DNA of 39,216 nt from Pleurotus djamor (Eukaryota > Basidiomycota > Agaricomycetes > Agaricales > Pleurotaceae). The notes under the pieces are model-generated. The model ran no database searches. It worked only from the letters and a program-made list of their open reading frames with translations, and was not told the DNA's origin. Positions 1 through 8,891 of the stretch are shown one piece after another (positions within the stretch are counted from its first letter, which is position 1; each line of letters begins with the position of its first letter). The translations under genes were made by a program, and so were the position numbers. Location: assembly GCA_029747585.1 (NCBI GenBank), contig JAPEVF010000339.1:1-39216 (forward strand). Reading direction: 5' to 3'.

Positions 1-74
1 CGACCGCCGCGTAATACTGGCAGACAGCGTAGACGNAAGAAAGTCTGGCGAGCGAATGCGACAGTGGTAGACAT
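1..74 (-). CDS. 5'-truncated-by-edge twin of the small membrane protein gene
   Basis: Reading the minus strand from the ATG at 74-72 gives the same N-terminus as the gene at 1921 (MSTTVAFARQTFFVYAVCQ and on) until the window edge. An N at 36 adds one base and breaks the frame if taken literally; I think it is a base-calling or consensus problem because the sister copy reads through without it. Only about 24 codons are present, so nothing can be said of the rest. The two copies are divergently transcribed, with start codons about 1.85 kb apart and identical leaders. Confidence 0.6.
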   Translation of the reverse strand, partial: MSTTVAFARQTFXRLRCLPVLRGG

Positions 75-178
75 GGTGTGAATGCGAGTGATGGTGTGTT
101 ATGACTTGGTAAGTTCAAATGTCTTCAAAGGCGAATGAAGGATGAGAACTTGGGATTTTACTGGCGAAAACATGGCCC

Positions 179-186
179 TATTTATA
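179..186 (-). promoter_or_regulatory. TATA box of the left copy
   Basis: TATAAATA on the minus strand, about 105 bp upstream of the ATG at 74, mirroring the element at 1809-1816 of the other arm. The position suits a fungal core promoter with a leader of about 70-80 nt. Role inferred from sequence and position only. Confidence 0.5.
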
Positions 187-526
187 CGTTTTCAGAGACT
201 CTCTACAAGGCGACTTTCTAGGAGACTGGAAGACCGGGAGAAGTCCAAGTCCTTGACGACAGAGCCACACCGACGTCAGGTGCGGGAGGAGGAGGGCGGT
301 CTAGACGAGCGGGGCCGGCTCCTTTTCTCTCCTAACACCTCCTTTCCACGCATGGTACGGCGGTCCCTCGATACGTTAGCGATGTAAATCGTTTCTATAA
401 GTTCGTGAGTATTCTGGGCTGCTTAATAGTGCTCACTCGGTGCGTGCAATTGCGTGAATTTGTCGCTCAAGGTTGAGCTTGGGGCTTGAAGCCTTTGAAC
501 TTTGATGGTTGACTCGCCGAGACCGG

Positions 527-532
527 CACGTG
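527..532. promoter_or_regulatory. CACGTG E-box, left copy
   Basis: Palindromic CACGTG inside a 14-bp block kept between the otherwise diverged inner repeat arms. It lies about 450 bp upstream of the left start codon. CACGTG is the classical bHLH binding site (Pho4/Cbf1/USF type). Conservation against a diverged background suggests function, but binding is inferred. Confidence 0.35.
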
Positions 533-1452
533 CTGGTGCGGCTAGTGTGTCCACGGATAAAACTGTCACTGTCAGAATTTGTGGTCCTCTCGACGGTGAC
601 GCATTTACGGATACGCACTGCCCTTGTTCCGCTCCTTGACGAGAATAGGGTCATCCCCTGTAGTCGATGAACTTGGGCGTTCGAGCGAGGGTGGCCATCT
701 TCTCCCGCTGCGTCGTGGCAAACGAGCTTTAAGACATGTGGGTTGATGCCTATCTTACGTCACTTACGACTGATGATGCTCAATCGAGTGCGATACAAGT
801 ATTCCATCATGTGCAAAGCCTCCTTTTGCACCTAGGCCTAATCCAACGCATAACGACCGTAAAAGTCTCGCATACGAATACTGAAGTCAGGATATATCTC
901 CTATTCAATGACCCCTCCGTCCCCTCGCTTGACACTTCGAAGTTGGCGCATTCCGTCATTGCGTCACGAGCATGGCCTACAGGAGAAGATCCTATTCTTC
1001 AGGAGCTCCAAATGCCGGACTCAACGTTAGCGAAGGGCAGTGCATACCCGTAAATACGTCACCAACAAGAATACTGTACACTATGAAGGCCTCGGTCATA
1101 GATTCAAGAGCATTTCATGGCATTAAATACGCCTCGGTCATGTTCCTTTCAAGTTAATGTTTGTTCAGTGAAGCTGGCCATGGCTGTTCTCAAGGAAAAT
1201 TACAGATTGAAGCTTAGTGGTTTGGGAACCTTATAAGATCTGATGGGCTCTCGAGCGGTGTGTTTACTAGAAGCGGCCTATGGAGGAACATGACCTCGCT
1301 CAAATGTACAAGTATTTCGGCTATAGGAGATGGCCCTAACTTCTGAGAGGAGCGAGATGTCAGCAAAGGGCGGTGTATATCCGTCGGTGCGTCACCGTTG
1401 AGAAGGTTACATATTCTGACAGCGTTAGCCGTGGACCTACGATCCGTACCCG

Positions 1453-1458
1453 CACGTG
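1453..1458. promoter_or_regulatory. CACGTG E-box, right copy
   Basis: Mirror of the element at 527-532, about 465 bp upstream of the ATG at 1921, within the shared block 1452-1465. The TGCGTCACC motif at 1388-1396 is kept in the same way and resembles a bZIP half-site. Function is inferred only. Confidence 0.35.
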
Positions 1459-1646
1459 CCGGTCTTGGCGAGGAGGAATAGTGTCAACAAACGAAGTTCA
1501 AACGGTCACCGGTCAAGACTCAACGTTCAGCGATGACTTCAAGCAATTGCACGCAGCGAGGGATGAGCACTGCAGAGCAGCCCAAAAAACTCTCGAAACC
1601 GCAGTCTAGTGTTTTTTTTTGTATGGACGGACCATGGCACCACGCT

Positions 1647-1993
1647 TGGAAAGGAGGTGTTAGGAGAGAAAAGGAGCCGGCCCCGCTCGTCTAGACCGCC
1701 CTCCTCCTCCCGCACCTGACGTCGGTGTGGCTCTGTCGTCAAGGACTTGGACTTCTCCCGGTCTTCCAGTCTCCTAGAAAGTCGCCTTGTAGAGAGTCTC
1801 TGAAAACGTATAAATAGGGCCATGTTTTCGCCAGTAAAATCCCAAGTTCTCATCCTTCATTCGCCTTTGAAGACATTTGAACTTACCAAGTCATAACACA
1901 CCATCACTCGCATTCACACCATGTCTACCACTGTCGCATTCGCTCGCCAGACTTTCTTCGTCTACGCTGTCTGCCAGTATTACGCGGCGGTCG
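1647..1993. repeat. Right arm of inverted repeat (near-identical outer part)
   Basis: Reverse complement of 1-348. It covers the proximal promoter, TATA box, 5' leader and first 24 codons of the gene at 1921. Identity ends at 1647 on the inner side. On the outer side the comparison stops at 1993 because the partner arm leaves the window. Confidence 0.9.
1809..1816 (+). promoter_or_regulatory. TATA box of the small membrane protein gene
   Basis: TATAAATA about 105 bp upstream of the ATG at 1921, inside the identical arm. The leader that follows ends with CACACC directly before the ATG. A clear TATA box and a clean leader suggest a well-expressed gene; this is inference. Confidence 0.5.
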
Positions 1994-2535
1994 GCCTTGG
2001 ATTGGTGAGCTCACGCTCACTTCTCTTTTATCATCAAGTCCTCCATCTAACACTTTATTTTCAGAGTGTTCTCTCGCTCATCATCAACGCCGCCGTTCCC
2101 GAGCAAGTCGAGACTTATGCTCCTCGTAAAACAGGTGCATTGGTCCGACGCTCATCAGCATCGTCGCTCTCTTCGGACGACTCTGAACTCGTACAAACAC
2201 CCAAGATCGAGATCACCGTCGTCCAAGAAACTACCGTCGTCGTCTCACCCGTCGATGAATTCTTCCCCGCCGCCACACTCGCGTCGGTCACTGTCGAGCC
2301 TCAGCCAAAGAAAAAGAAAGCACCTCTTCGCCCCCTCCGTCTCCTCCAGATTCGGAGTTCGTCCTTCAGCAGCGTTGACACCATCATCAGCAAAGTCAAC
2401 GACGCTGGAAAGAAGATCACTTTCCCCAACATTAAGCTTAACAAGGGATTCACCAAGCGACTTCGCTCAGGCTCTTTGTCCAACCTTCGTGCTCCTTCGC
2501 CAAAGATGGAATTATCGAGGTCTGGAACTATATAA
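1921..2535 (+). CDS. Small membrane-anchored, Ser-rich basic protein, unknown function
   Basis: Exons 1921-2004 and 2065-2535 give 184 residues. The intron 2005-2064 (GTGAGC..TTTTCAG) is 60 nt, a multiple of three with no stop, so the unspliced frame would read 204 residues; the good splice sites make the spliced form more likely. Residues about 8-40 are hydrophobic and form one or two membrane segments. The remainder is Ser/Thr/Val-rich, then basic (a PKKKKAP stretch; a KGFTKRLRSGSLSNLR tail), and looks largely disordered and phosphorylatable. I recognise no domain. The start is fixed by the first ATG after a TATA box and leader. A divergent twin with identical promoter lies at the left edge. 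Confidence 0.65.
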   Translation: MSTTVAFARQTFFVYAVCQYYAAVGLGLVSSRSLLFYHQVLHLTLYFQSVLSLIINAAVPEQVETYAPRKTGALVRRSSASSLSSDDSELVQTPKIEITVVQETTVVVSPVDEFFPAATLASVTVEPQPKKKKAPLRPLRLLQIRSSSFSSVDTIISKVNDAGKKITFPNIKLNKGFTKRLRSGSLSNLRAPSPKMELSRSGTI

Positions 2536-3171
2536 GAGCTTGGGGTATTGCCCACGCAGTAGCTCATTGCTTCGAGTATGTCTATTTTTCATCCTCCACG
2601 CTCGAAGCACTCAGCTGACAACATGATTCACAGACGCCACCCTTCGGGACATGCATGTCTCGGCCACATCATTTGGCCCGCTCACAAATCAACTCCTCGT
2701 AAATATCAGAGCAAACCCATTGCATGCACACCCGCCGCTCTGCCCGCCTCACTGACAAGAGGGCGCGCCGAGGGCTCTCCACTCCGGAGTAGCTCTCACA
2801 GCGTCCTCAGTCTGTTAAACCTGGGCTGGAATCAGTGGCTGGCGTTTTTCCATTGTACTCATTATGTATTACCTGCAATGGCGAAGCAATATATTTTCTC
2901 TTTTATTGTGACATCGTTTTGAACGTGTTGTGATCCTTGTCCAATGCTGCCGTTTCCCTCATCAAGTAACCAGCAATTCTTACACCTCTTTGATTCCATT
3001 CACCGGTCAGCTCTACTCCACGAGGCTAGTGTTCGAGCACGACAGGGGACTTCTTTGATAAGCCGAATAAAGCCCTAGATCCCACTTCCTCTTCTCTAGC
3101 GATGGACGATCCATGTATCGGGTACATATTACAAACAAACGCATCTATCAGTTATAACCGAGCAGATGCCT
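2536..3171. other. Intergenic, convergent 3' ends
   Basis: Lies between the convergent ends of the small membrane protein gene and the DUF6699 gene. A 114-codon open frame (2578-2922, plus) has no recognisable similarity and random-looking composition. I see no RNA gene or mobile element. It probably holds both 3' UTRs. Confidence 0.5.
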
Positions 3172-3904
3172 CTACGAACTTAATTTTACGATCCATGTTT
3201 CGGCACATGGTTTTAGAATCGGAGACGACCTCAGCTTCTCAAAGTCAGCATCCTTCTCCAAGCCCTTGAAGAAAACCGTCTCCCCCAGCCAATCTATCCG
3301 CTTATATTTTCCGTCCTCACCAGCACCCTCCGATCGCTTTTTCGCCGACTTCTCAATCTTCTCTCTCACCGACTTCGTCGAATCGCTCGTCGCCAAGATC
3401 CCCCACTCCGAATCTGCCATTGCCTCCTGCAATCCCATATGCAACGCATCCCAAACCATCTCACACGTAATCGGCGTAGGCGATACGATGTCGATCGCCC
3501 ATGGAAAGGCTTTTGATATCAATCGCATGTTTTTAGCGCGTGATTCGAGTGCGGGGAGGTAACGGTTGGAGTAGTATGTTGTTTGGAGGATGTCTGTTAC
3601 GGGTTTCTTGCGGATGTCGAATCGGAGGAGGGTAGTGTCTGATGCGAGGATTGGATTGAGGGTGGGGTATTTAGCAGATCGGTAAGCGCCTCCTCCGTTG
3701 CCTGTCAGAAGGTGAGATCGATCGATGCTTTCAAGGATATGAAGGTTATCTACCTTGGGGAGCTTCATTGTAAACTGGACGATTCCAGGCTGGCTGCTCC
3801 CAGTATGCCCCAGGCGCGTACTGCTGAGGAGGCGCGTAAGGTGGTCCAGGTTGCTGCTGATACTGATAGTAGCCGGGTTGCCAAGGGTTCCACTGGTTAT
3901 TCAT
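3172..3904 (-). CDS. DUF6699-domain protein with a Pro/Gln/Tyr-rich N-terminus
   Basis: Exons (minus) 3904-3754 and 3701-3172, intron 3702-3753 (52 nt), 226 residues. Residues 1-50 are rich in Gln, Pro, Tyr and Trp (GYYQYQQQPGPPYAPPQQY) and look disordered. The rest carries the features of the basidiomycete-expanded DUF6699 family: a TLNPIL entry, an LRFDIRKKP strand, the AFPWAIDI core and an EMVWDALHMGLQE helix, ending in a basic helix and a YKRIDWLGETVFFKGL stretch. The molecular function of DUF6699 is unknown. The ATG at 3904 (context ACAAACAATG) was chosen because it opens the first exon that splices in phase; starting at 3768 would read intron sequence. The gene is head-to-head with CCP1 across a long intergenic region. 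Confidence 0.8.
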
Positions 3905-5053
3905 TGTTTGTCGAAAGCGCTGGAGTCGAGGGTCTAGTATGTTTGTGGTATCGGAGAAGAAAGGGACTGAATTCCAGGCAAGCTTTTCTACGTGCTCGGC
4001 GAGAGCGGTGTCTTCGGGCGATGACTAGGTTCAGCGCCTAAGCAGTGTCCTTGGACGAATTCTTATGAGGAACCTTATGAGCGATTGAACAGCAGCATGG
4101 AAGAACCTCGAAATTACATTCTTCGTCATGATGACTTGGGAATAGGAAGGAAGATACCTGGAAATCGGTCATTTAGCCTTCGGAGCGCCAGTACCAGCCA
4201 CCGCAAATGACCCTTACGGCGATTTCCATGGGAAAACGATGGGCTATGTTTGAAGGCCAGGAAGATTTTGGGAGTCCTGGTACTGTGGGCTGTGGAGTGA
4301 CATCTGGCCCAGAAGTTCTATATGAAGTCCTCTCAACTCGCGGACTCTCACTCACCCCGGACGGAGGGCTTGATGGAAGGCGTTGGACTCGATCAGGAGA
4401 TGTAGGGGCTAGGGGCCGTAGTTGCCTCGCAAAACTTTACGTCCGGTCTACCACGAGTACATATTGCGGACGCGTAGACATCTACCTATCCAAGTAAGCT
4501 AGCTCGCGGTATTACCATCTCAATTCTTACTTGTTCATCCCCCCTTCAGCGAACATCACTCACGTGTGCGTCCGCTTGATTATATGTAAAACAACACCCA
4601 CGCCAAACACCGAATCAGAGGCTCTCGGCTATGTGTGTGGGAGAGTCTCGTCCTATTTATGCAACTCTGTGAATTCAGTTTGCGAACGCAAATAATATTT
4701 ATATTGGAGAAGCCATGCCGAGAACTGGCATAGGGACGAGGTCAGCTGAGGCGATATGTTTGATGATTTCTCGGGAAGAAGTTCACAGGCGCGACGAAGC
4801 GGGGCGGACGCTGTGTGATTTACTTCCAAGGTGGTTTGTGCACAGAAAACTGACGCAAAACCGCACGTCGTTGTCGTCTCTGGCTTGCAAGAGCGAATAA
4901 CACGCCGGACCCGGTTAGCGCCCATATGGGTTGATAAACTCGAGACACGGGATTGGCCCGGAGGCAATTTGACTCGGACTGGCTCGGCTTACAAATTCTA
5001 GAGCTTTCTTGCCCCCTCCTCGCGCTTGCAAACCTCCTTTCTCTCAAACAACC
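3905..5053. other. Long divergent intergenic region upstream of CCP1
   Basis: About 1.15 kb between the divergent starts of the DUF6699 gene and CCP1. Several open frames of 60-110 codons overlap each other on both strands (for example 4207-4497 plus and 4653-4967 minus), but none has splice structure or family features. An ATTGG (CCAAT on the minus strand) lies about 100 bp before the CCP1 ATG. No RNA gene or repeat is evident. Confidence 0.5.
4952..4956 (-). promoter_or_regulatory. CCAAT box upstream of CCP1
   Basis: ATTGG on the plus strand, i.e. CCAAT on the minus strand, 98-102 bp upstream of the CCP1 start. Respiratory genes in fungi are commonly controlled by the Hap2/3/5 complex through CCAAT, which fits this gene, but a 5-bp match alone is weak evidence. 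Confidence 0.3.
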
Positions 5054-6657
5054 ATGTCCTTCTCCTCCTTCCTCCGTGCTCCTGCTCGCAGAGCTGCCTT
5101 CTCGGTCTCGGTCTCCAGGGCACCGCTGCGCAACCAGACTGCTTTCCGCAAGTTCTCCACCCCAGCGCCAGATGCACCGCAGGCAAAGTCAAATACGGCC
5201 TTATACGCTACTCTGGGTGCTGTGACCGTCGGCGCCGTTGGATACTGGTTGTACACCTCATCCGACGACGCGGCCACAGCCGTTAAATCGGGTGTGCAGG
5301 CTGGTAAGGTCGCAGCCAACTTTGTCCCCACAAAGGAGGACTACCAAAAGGTCGGTAAATTGCCGGTGTGGGGGGTTCGGATCCAAGAGCTTTTTCTGAC
5401 GTGTCGTGTCTTAGGTCTATAACCGCATCGTCTCTCTTGTTGAGGATGCTGGCGACTACGACGGTTCAGAAATTTCGTGTTATCTATCGTTTACTCACGC
5501 TGATAAGCTTCGTAGATGGCTCATATGGCCCAGTCCTTGTCCGACTCGCATGGCACAGTTCCGGTACTTACGACAAGGAGTCAAAGACCGGTGGAAGGTG
5601 CGAAATAATTAAACCGTTGAAACGCGTCCCCTCTGACCTCGGCGCCGCTCACAGCAACTATGCTACCATGCGCTTTGAGCCGGAGGCCCTCCACGGCGCC
5701 AACGCTGGTCTTCACGTCGCCCGCAATCTCATGGAGAAGGTCAAGGAAGAGAACCCATGGATTAGTTATGGTGATTTGTGGACACTTGCAGGCGTCTGCG
5801 CCATCCAGGTATGGATCAATCTGTCCATCAAGACGAAAATTGTAACGCTCAGCTGTTTGCATAGGAAATGGCTGGTCCCAAGATCCCATGGCGCGCCGGT
5901 CGCATTGATGGTGTAGCTGCCCAGGCCACTCCTGATGGTCGTCTCCCTGATGCTACCCAGGGTGCCGACCACCTTCGAAACGTATGCTATTTCCTTCCTT
6001 TACCGACGTAATTTCTTCTGACACGTCTTGCGATGTAGATTTTCTATCGCATGGGGTATGAACAACCCGTCTACGCGACGTGTGATTTTCTAACCTCTAT
6101 TCGTTTATGATAGCTTCAACGATCAGGAAATCGTCGCCCTCTCCGGTGCCCATGCCCTCGGTCGCTGCCATACCGATCGCTCTGGTTTCGATGGCCCATG
6201 GACTTTCTCTCCCACCACCGTGACGAACGATTACTACAAACTCCTCTTCGACGAGAAGTGGGTGTGGAGAAAGTGGAACGGCCCTAAGCAGCTCGAGGAC
6301 AAGAAGACCCGCTCTCTCATGATGCTTCCGTATGTCCTCATGTTCACTTCCTCTCATGTCATTCCGTGCCGTTGACATGTTTGCGCTTTTAGAACGGACT
6401 ACGTGCTCACCCAGGATAAGAGCTTCAAGAAGTTCGCCCGTGCCTATGCCGATAGCCAGGAACTCTTCTTCAAAGAGTAAGTTACCCTGATTTTTCCTCG
6501 GAAATAATGCGCGTCTTGCTGACTTTTCGATGTGTACAGTTTCTCAGCTGCTGTCTCCAAGCTCTTTGAACTCGGTGTCCCTGAATCCCAGTGGGTTACT
6601 CCTGAGCCCTGGATCATGAAGTCCAGCGAGGAGCAGACCTCTGAGGAGAAGAAGTAA
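5054..6657 (+). CDS. CCP1: Cytochrome c peroxidase, mitochondrial
   Basis: Heme peroxidase of the mitochondrial intermembrane space that reduces H2O2 with electrons from cytochrome c. Nine exons: 5054-5350, 5415-5463, 5516-5597, 5655-5808, 5865-5981, 6039-6055, 6114-6329, 6393-6476, 6540-6657; 377 residues. Residues 1-40 are an Arg/Ser-rich transit peptide, followed by a hydrophobic sorting segment (about 49-68). Key residues are all present: distal Arg125, Trp128 and His129 (VRLAWHSSG), proximal His252 ([10 protein letters not shown]), the radical-site Trp268 (FDGPW) and Asp313 (MLPTDYVL). Trp at the 268 position plus the transit peptide favour true CCP over ascorbate peroxidase. Exon 6 is only 17 nt. 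The ATG at 5054 is preferred over upstream in-frame codons because it begins the transit peptide. Confidence 0.95.
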
Positions 6658-6889
6658 TCTAGCGACGATCCATTATTTACCTAGTATGTACTCTTGATCT
6701 CTGGTCTCGGCTTCGAGTTTCCTTTCTGCGAGGGACAGATGTGCTCGATTCATAGAAGACTTAGTTCGACAGATCTTCTTGGGCTTCGCTAGATGAGATA
6801 CTTAGAAGTAGAGCAATGATATTTTCTTGTAATACTCGACGTTTGAACATGAAATCGGAGGAGATTGAGCAAAGGAGTGCCGCGGCGAG

Positions 6890-8667
6890 CTATTTGGCTT
6901 TGAAAAGATAGTGACCAACACCCCATCTGAATGGACCTTGATCAACGAATGGGGAGATTTTGACTGTGGTGGTACTCACTCTTGACCATTGTTTGTATTG
7001 AACAATTCCGAGCAGGCCATGTAGAATACCCTAAACCTGCGATCCAGTCAGTCATCTAATGTGACAATATAAACGACAGCAGACGTACCGATAGAACGCA
7101 GCAGCCCCGTCCGAGGCTTGCTTTCCTTTGGACACGGCATCGTCTTGGAGGGTCTTCAAGCCCTCTACAAAGATCCCGGCGTAAGCCCAATGCTCAAAAG
7201 GATTAGGGCCGCCATACCTTTGCCATTCTTATCTTGAAGCTTCAGCCAATCTTCGAGACTCCGAGAATAATGTGTCCCAGGGAGGTACCAGCTTCGAATG
7301 AGAGTCAGGTCACTTTGAAAGTAGAGCTATGATAGTGATATTTCGATAAAATGAAAATCAACAGAGATGAGTGAGAGTTGCTTACGAAAAGGTCATGAGA
7401 AGGCATCGTCCCTCCTACAGTGAGCTTTCAGAATGACGAGATTCTATGAGGTTGTTGAGGCATACTTACCAGAGAAAAAGTTCTTCGCCATCCAACCGTC
7501 GCCTTCCTCGAAGTGATATGGGGTCGTACGATGACAAAAGATGTGGATAAACAAGAGAGATTCGTCGTTGGATTCACCATGGGGTTTGAGCCATGTAGAT
7601 ACCTTCTTGAATAAAGCTTGGTAGTTCTTCATATGTTCGAACATCTTCACGTAAATGATAAGCCGCTGCGCATGCGCTTACAGGCGGTGTTGACTTACTT
7701 CAATGGAAAGGATGCGGTCGAACCTGGTGAATGTGTTAGTAAAGCTCTGAACGGTTTGACGAAGCGGGAGTAGCATACCGCTTGTCAGGAGGGAACTCAA
7801 ACGAGTTGACATCCCCCGTGATGATCTAGCACGAAGCCGAAATATCTGAGCATTGTGGCAATGTTCGAGGACGCGAGGATTACCTCTAGGTTGTTGAACC
7901 CGCGCTCTTTGGCTATGGAGTCAATGTGGACCTTCTGCGTCTTCGAATTAGACAATCCGGTGATCCTGGAATTTGGGTATTTCTTGACACATACGTATAA
8001 GAGAGCCGGACAAGAAATAGTTCAGATCAATACGTACCTTGGCAAGGAAGAGCGACAAACTACCCCAGCCTGCAACCTGATGAGATATGAATTTCCAGGA
8101 TGCGACAAACTGCACAAACCACATCCAAGATCCAGAATATCAAGACCATCCTTCAGTTGAGCCTTTTCGCAGTAGCTCTCCAGCATCAAAACCTCTGCTT
8201 CCGCAAGTGTTTCTCTGCCTGTCGGGTAGAGGCAGGACGAGTACTTCGCGTAGGGTCCAAGGCAAGACAGAATGAACTCAGTAGACACCTAAGAGGCCAA
8301 AGTCGCGCATATATGCAGTAAGAATCATTCTATGCTCAGAAGATCGACTTCACTGACCTCGTAGTGCTGTTCATTCGCCTTTTCGGTCACGTCGGCGATA
8401 GTATCTCGCGCCCTAACCTGTTCAATCCACTCCATTTTGGCTGCATGGTTCGCCTCAAATGAGCCTTGGTCGATTTCGCGCAGTCTTTGTTGAAGCAAAG
8501 CACGAATGGTCCGTCTGAGGACAAAGTCGGGTACTAAGCCCTGTGAATGGATCCGGGAAGTAAAATCAGCGTCCTTGTCTCAATGAAGGTGAAAATTCGG
8601 CGTTCGCGCTTGGACTGACCCTGTCCAGGAGACTGTAGCCAACTTCAAGTATCGAGTCTGGTATCAT
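6890..8667 (-). CDS. SAM-dependent methyltransferase, cyclopropane-fatty-acid synthase/coclaurine N-methyltransferase-like
   Basis: Thirteen exons (minus): 8667-8620, 8540-8358, 8288-8120, 8069-8038, 7982-7884, 7825-7779, 7723-7699, 7644-7470, 7414-7386, 7326-7218, 7164-7089, 7036-6980, 6926-6890; 361 residues. Class I Rossmann methyltransferase fold: the SAM-binding motif LDILDLGCGWGSLSLF is built across the exon 3/4 junction, followed by ITGLSNSKTQK, the FDRILSIEMFEHMKNY motif, and the family block GDGWMAKNFFSGGTMPSHD. This layout is typical of the CFA-synthase family, whose eukaryotic members include coclaurine-N-methyltransferase-like proteins. The substrate cannot be told from sequence. 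Several exons are very short (25, 29, 32 nt). The start MIPDSILEVGYSLLDR matches the usual N-terminal helix; an ATG upstream at 8772 is in frame but seems less likely. It follows the F-box array on the same strand. Confidence 0.85.
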
Positions 8668-8891
8668 GGTTGAAAGGAAGAGGGAAAACGAGGCAAAGGT
8701 TGTTTGAAGGGCAGTGAGGTCATGTTGGTTGCAACAGAAGCTACAGATCGGCGATTTCGCGGCGACCATCAAACACCCCTATATCCCCTATGGTGTTTCT
8801 GATGGTCTTGGAGGCAAGTTGCTTCAGTACACAGTTCTGACGAATGCGTTTGCATTTCTAGACGGTTAATGAAGCTCCCTACAATGATATA

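Larger units (their letters stand above)
1..348. repeat. Left arm of inverted repeat (near-identical outer part)
   Basis: This segment is the reverse complement of 1647-1993. I compared the two arms by eye and found no mismatch apart from one extra N at position 36 in this arm. It holds the first codons of a truncated gene copy, its 5' leader, a TATA box (179-186) and about 160 bp of further upstream sequence. At position 349 the identity ends abruptly and only diverged homology continues inward. The arm reaches the left edge, so its true outer end is unknown. A hairpin-type assembly artefact at a contig end could produce such an arm, but the diverged inner homology argues for a real inverted duplication. 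Confidence 0.9.
349..1646. repeat. Diverged inner inverted repeat and mosaic spacer
   Basis: Inside the identical arms, about 349-715 still matches the reverse complement of about 1250-1646, but only at roughly two-thirds identity with small gaps. Islands are better conserved, such as a 14-bp block around CACGTG (520-533 and 1452-1465) and a GTGACGCA block (about 595-602 and 1388-1396). In the central spacer, 1025-1060 resembles 1355-1400 in the same orientation (shared GGGC.GTG.ATA.CCG....CGTCACC pattern), a third, partial copy. Open frames here (433-654 minus, 736-1053 plus, 1373-1609 plus) are short and match no family I know; the first and third are simply the two mirrored repeat copies. 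I see no convincing gene. Confidence 0.75.

Noticed and set aside
736..1053. 105-codon ATG frame in the repeat spacer as a gene
   Set aside because: No recognisable family, and its 3' end lies in the third partial repeat copy. Not enough support to call.
433..1609. Two similar short open frames on opposite strands (433-654 minus, 1373-1609 plus) as a paralogous gene pair
   Set aside because: They are mirror copies of the diverged inverted repeat, out of any splice context, and the shared residues follow from DNA homology. Composition (Arg/Ser/Thr-rich) does not look protein-like.
4207..4497. 96-codon frame upstream of CCP1
   Set aside because: No family features; overlaps other random frames on both strands within a long intergenic region.
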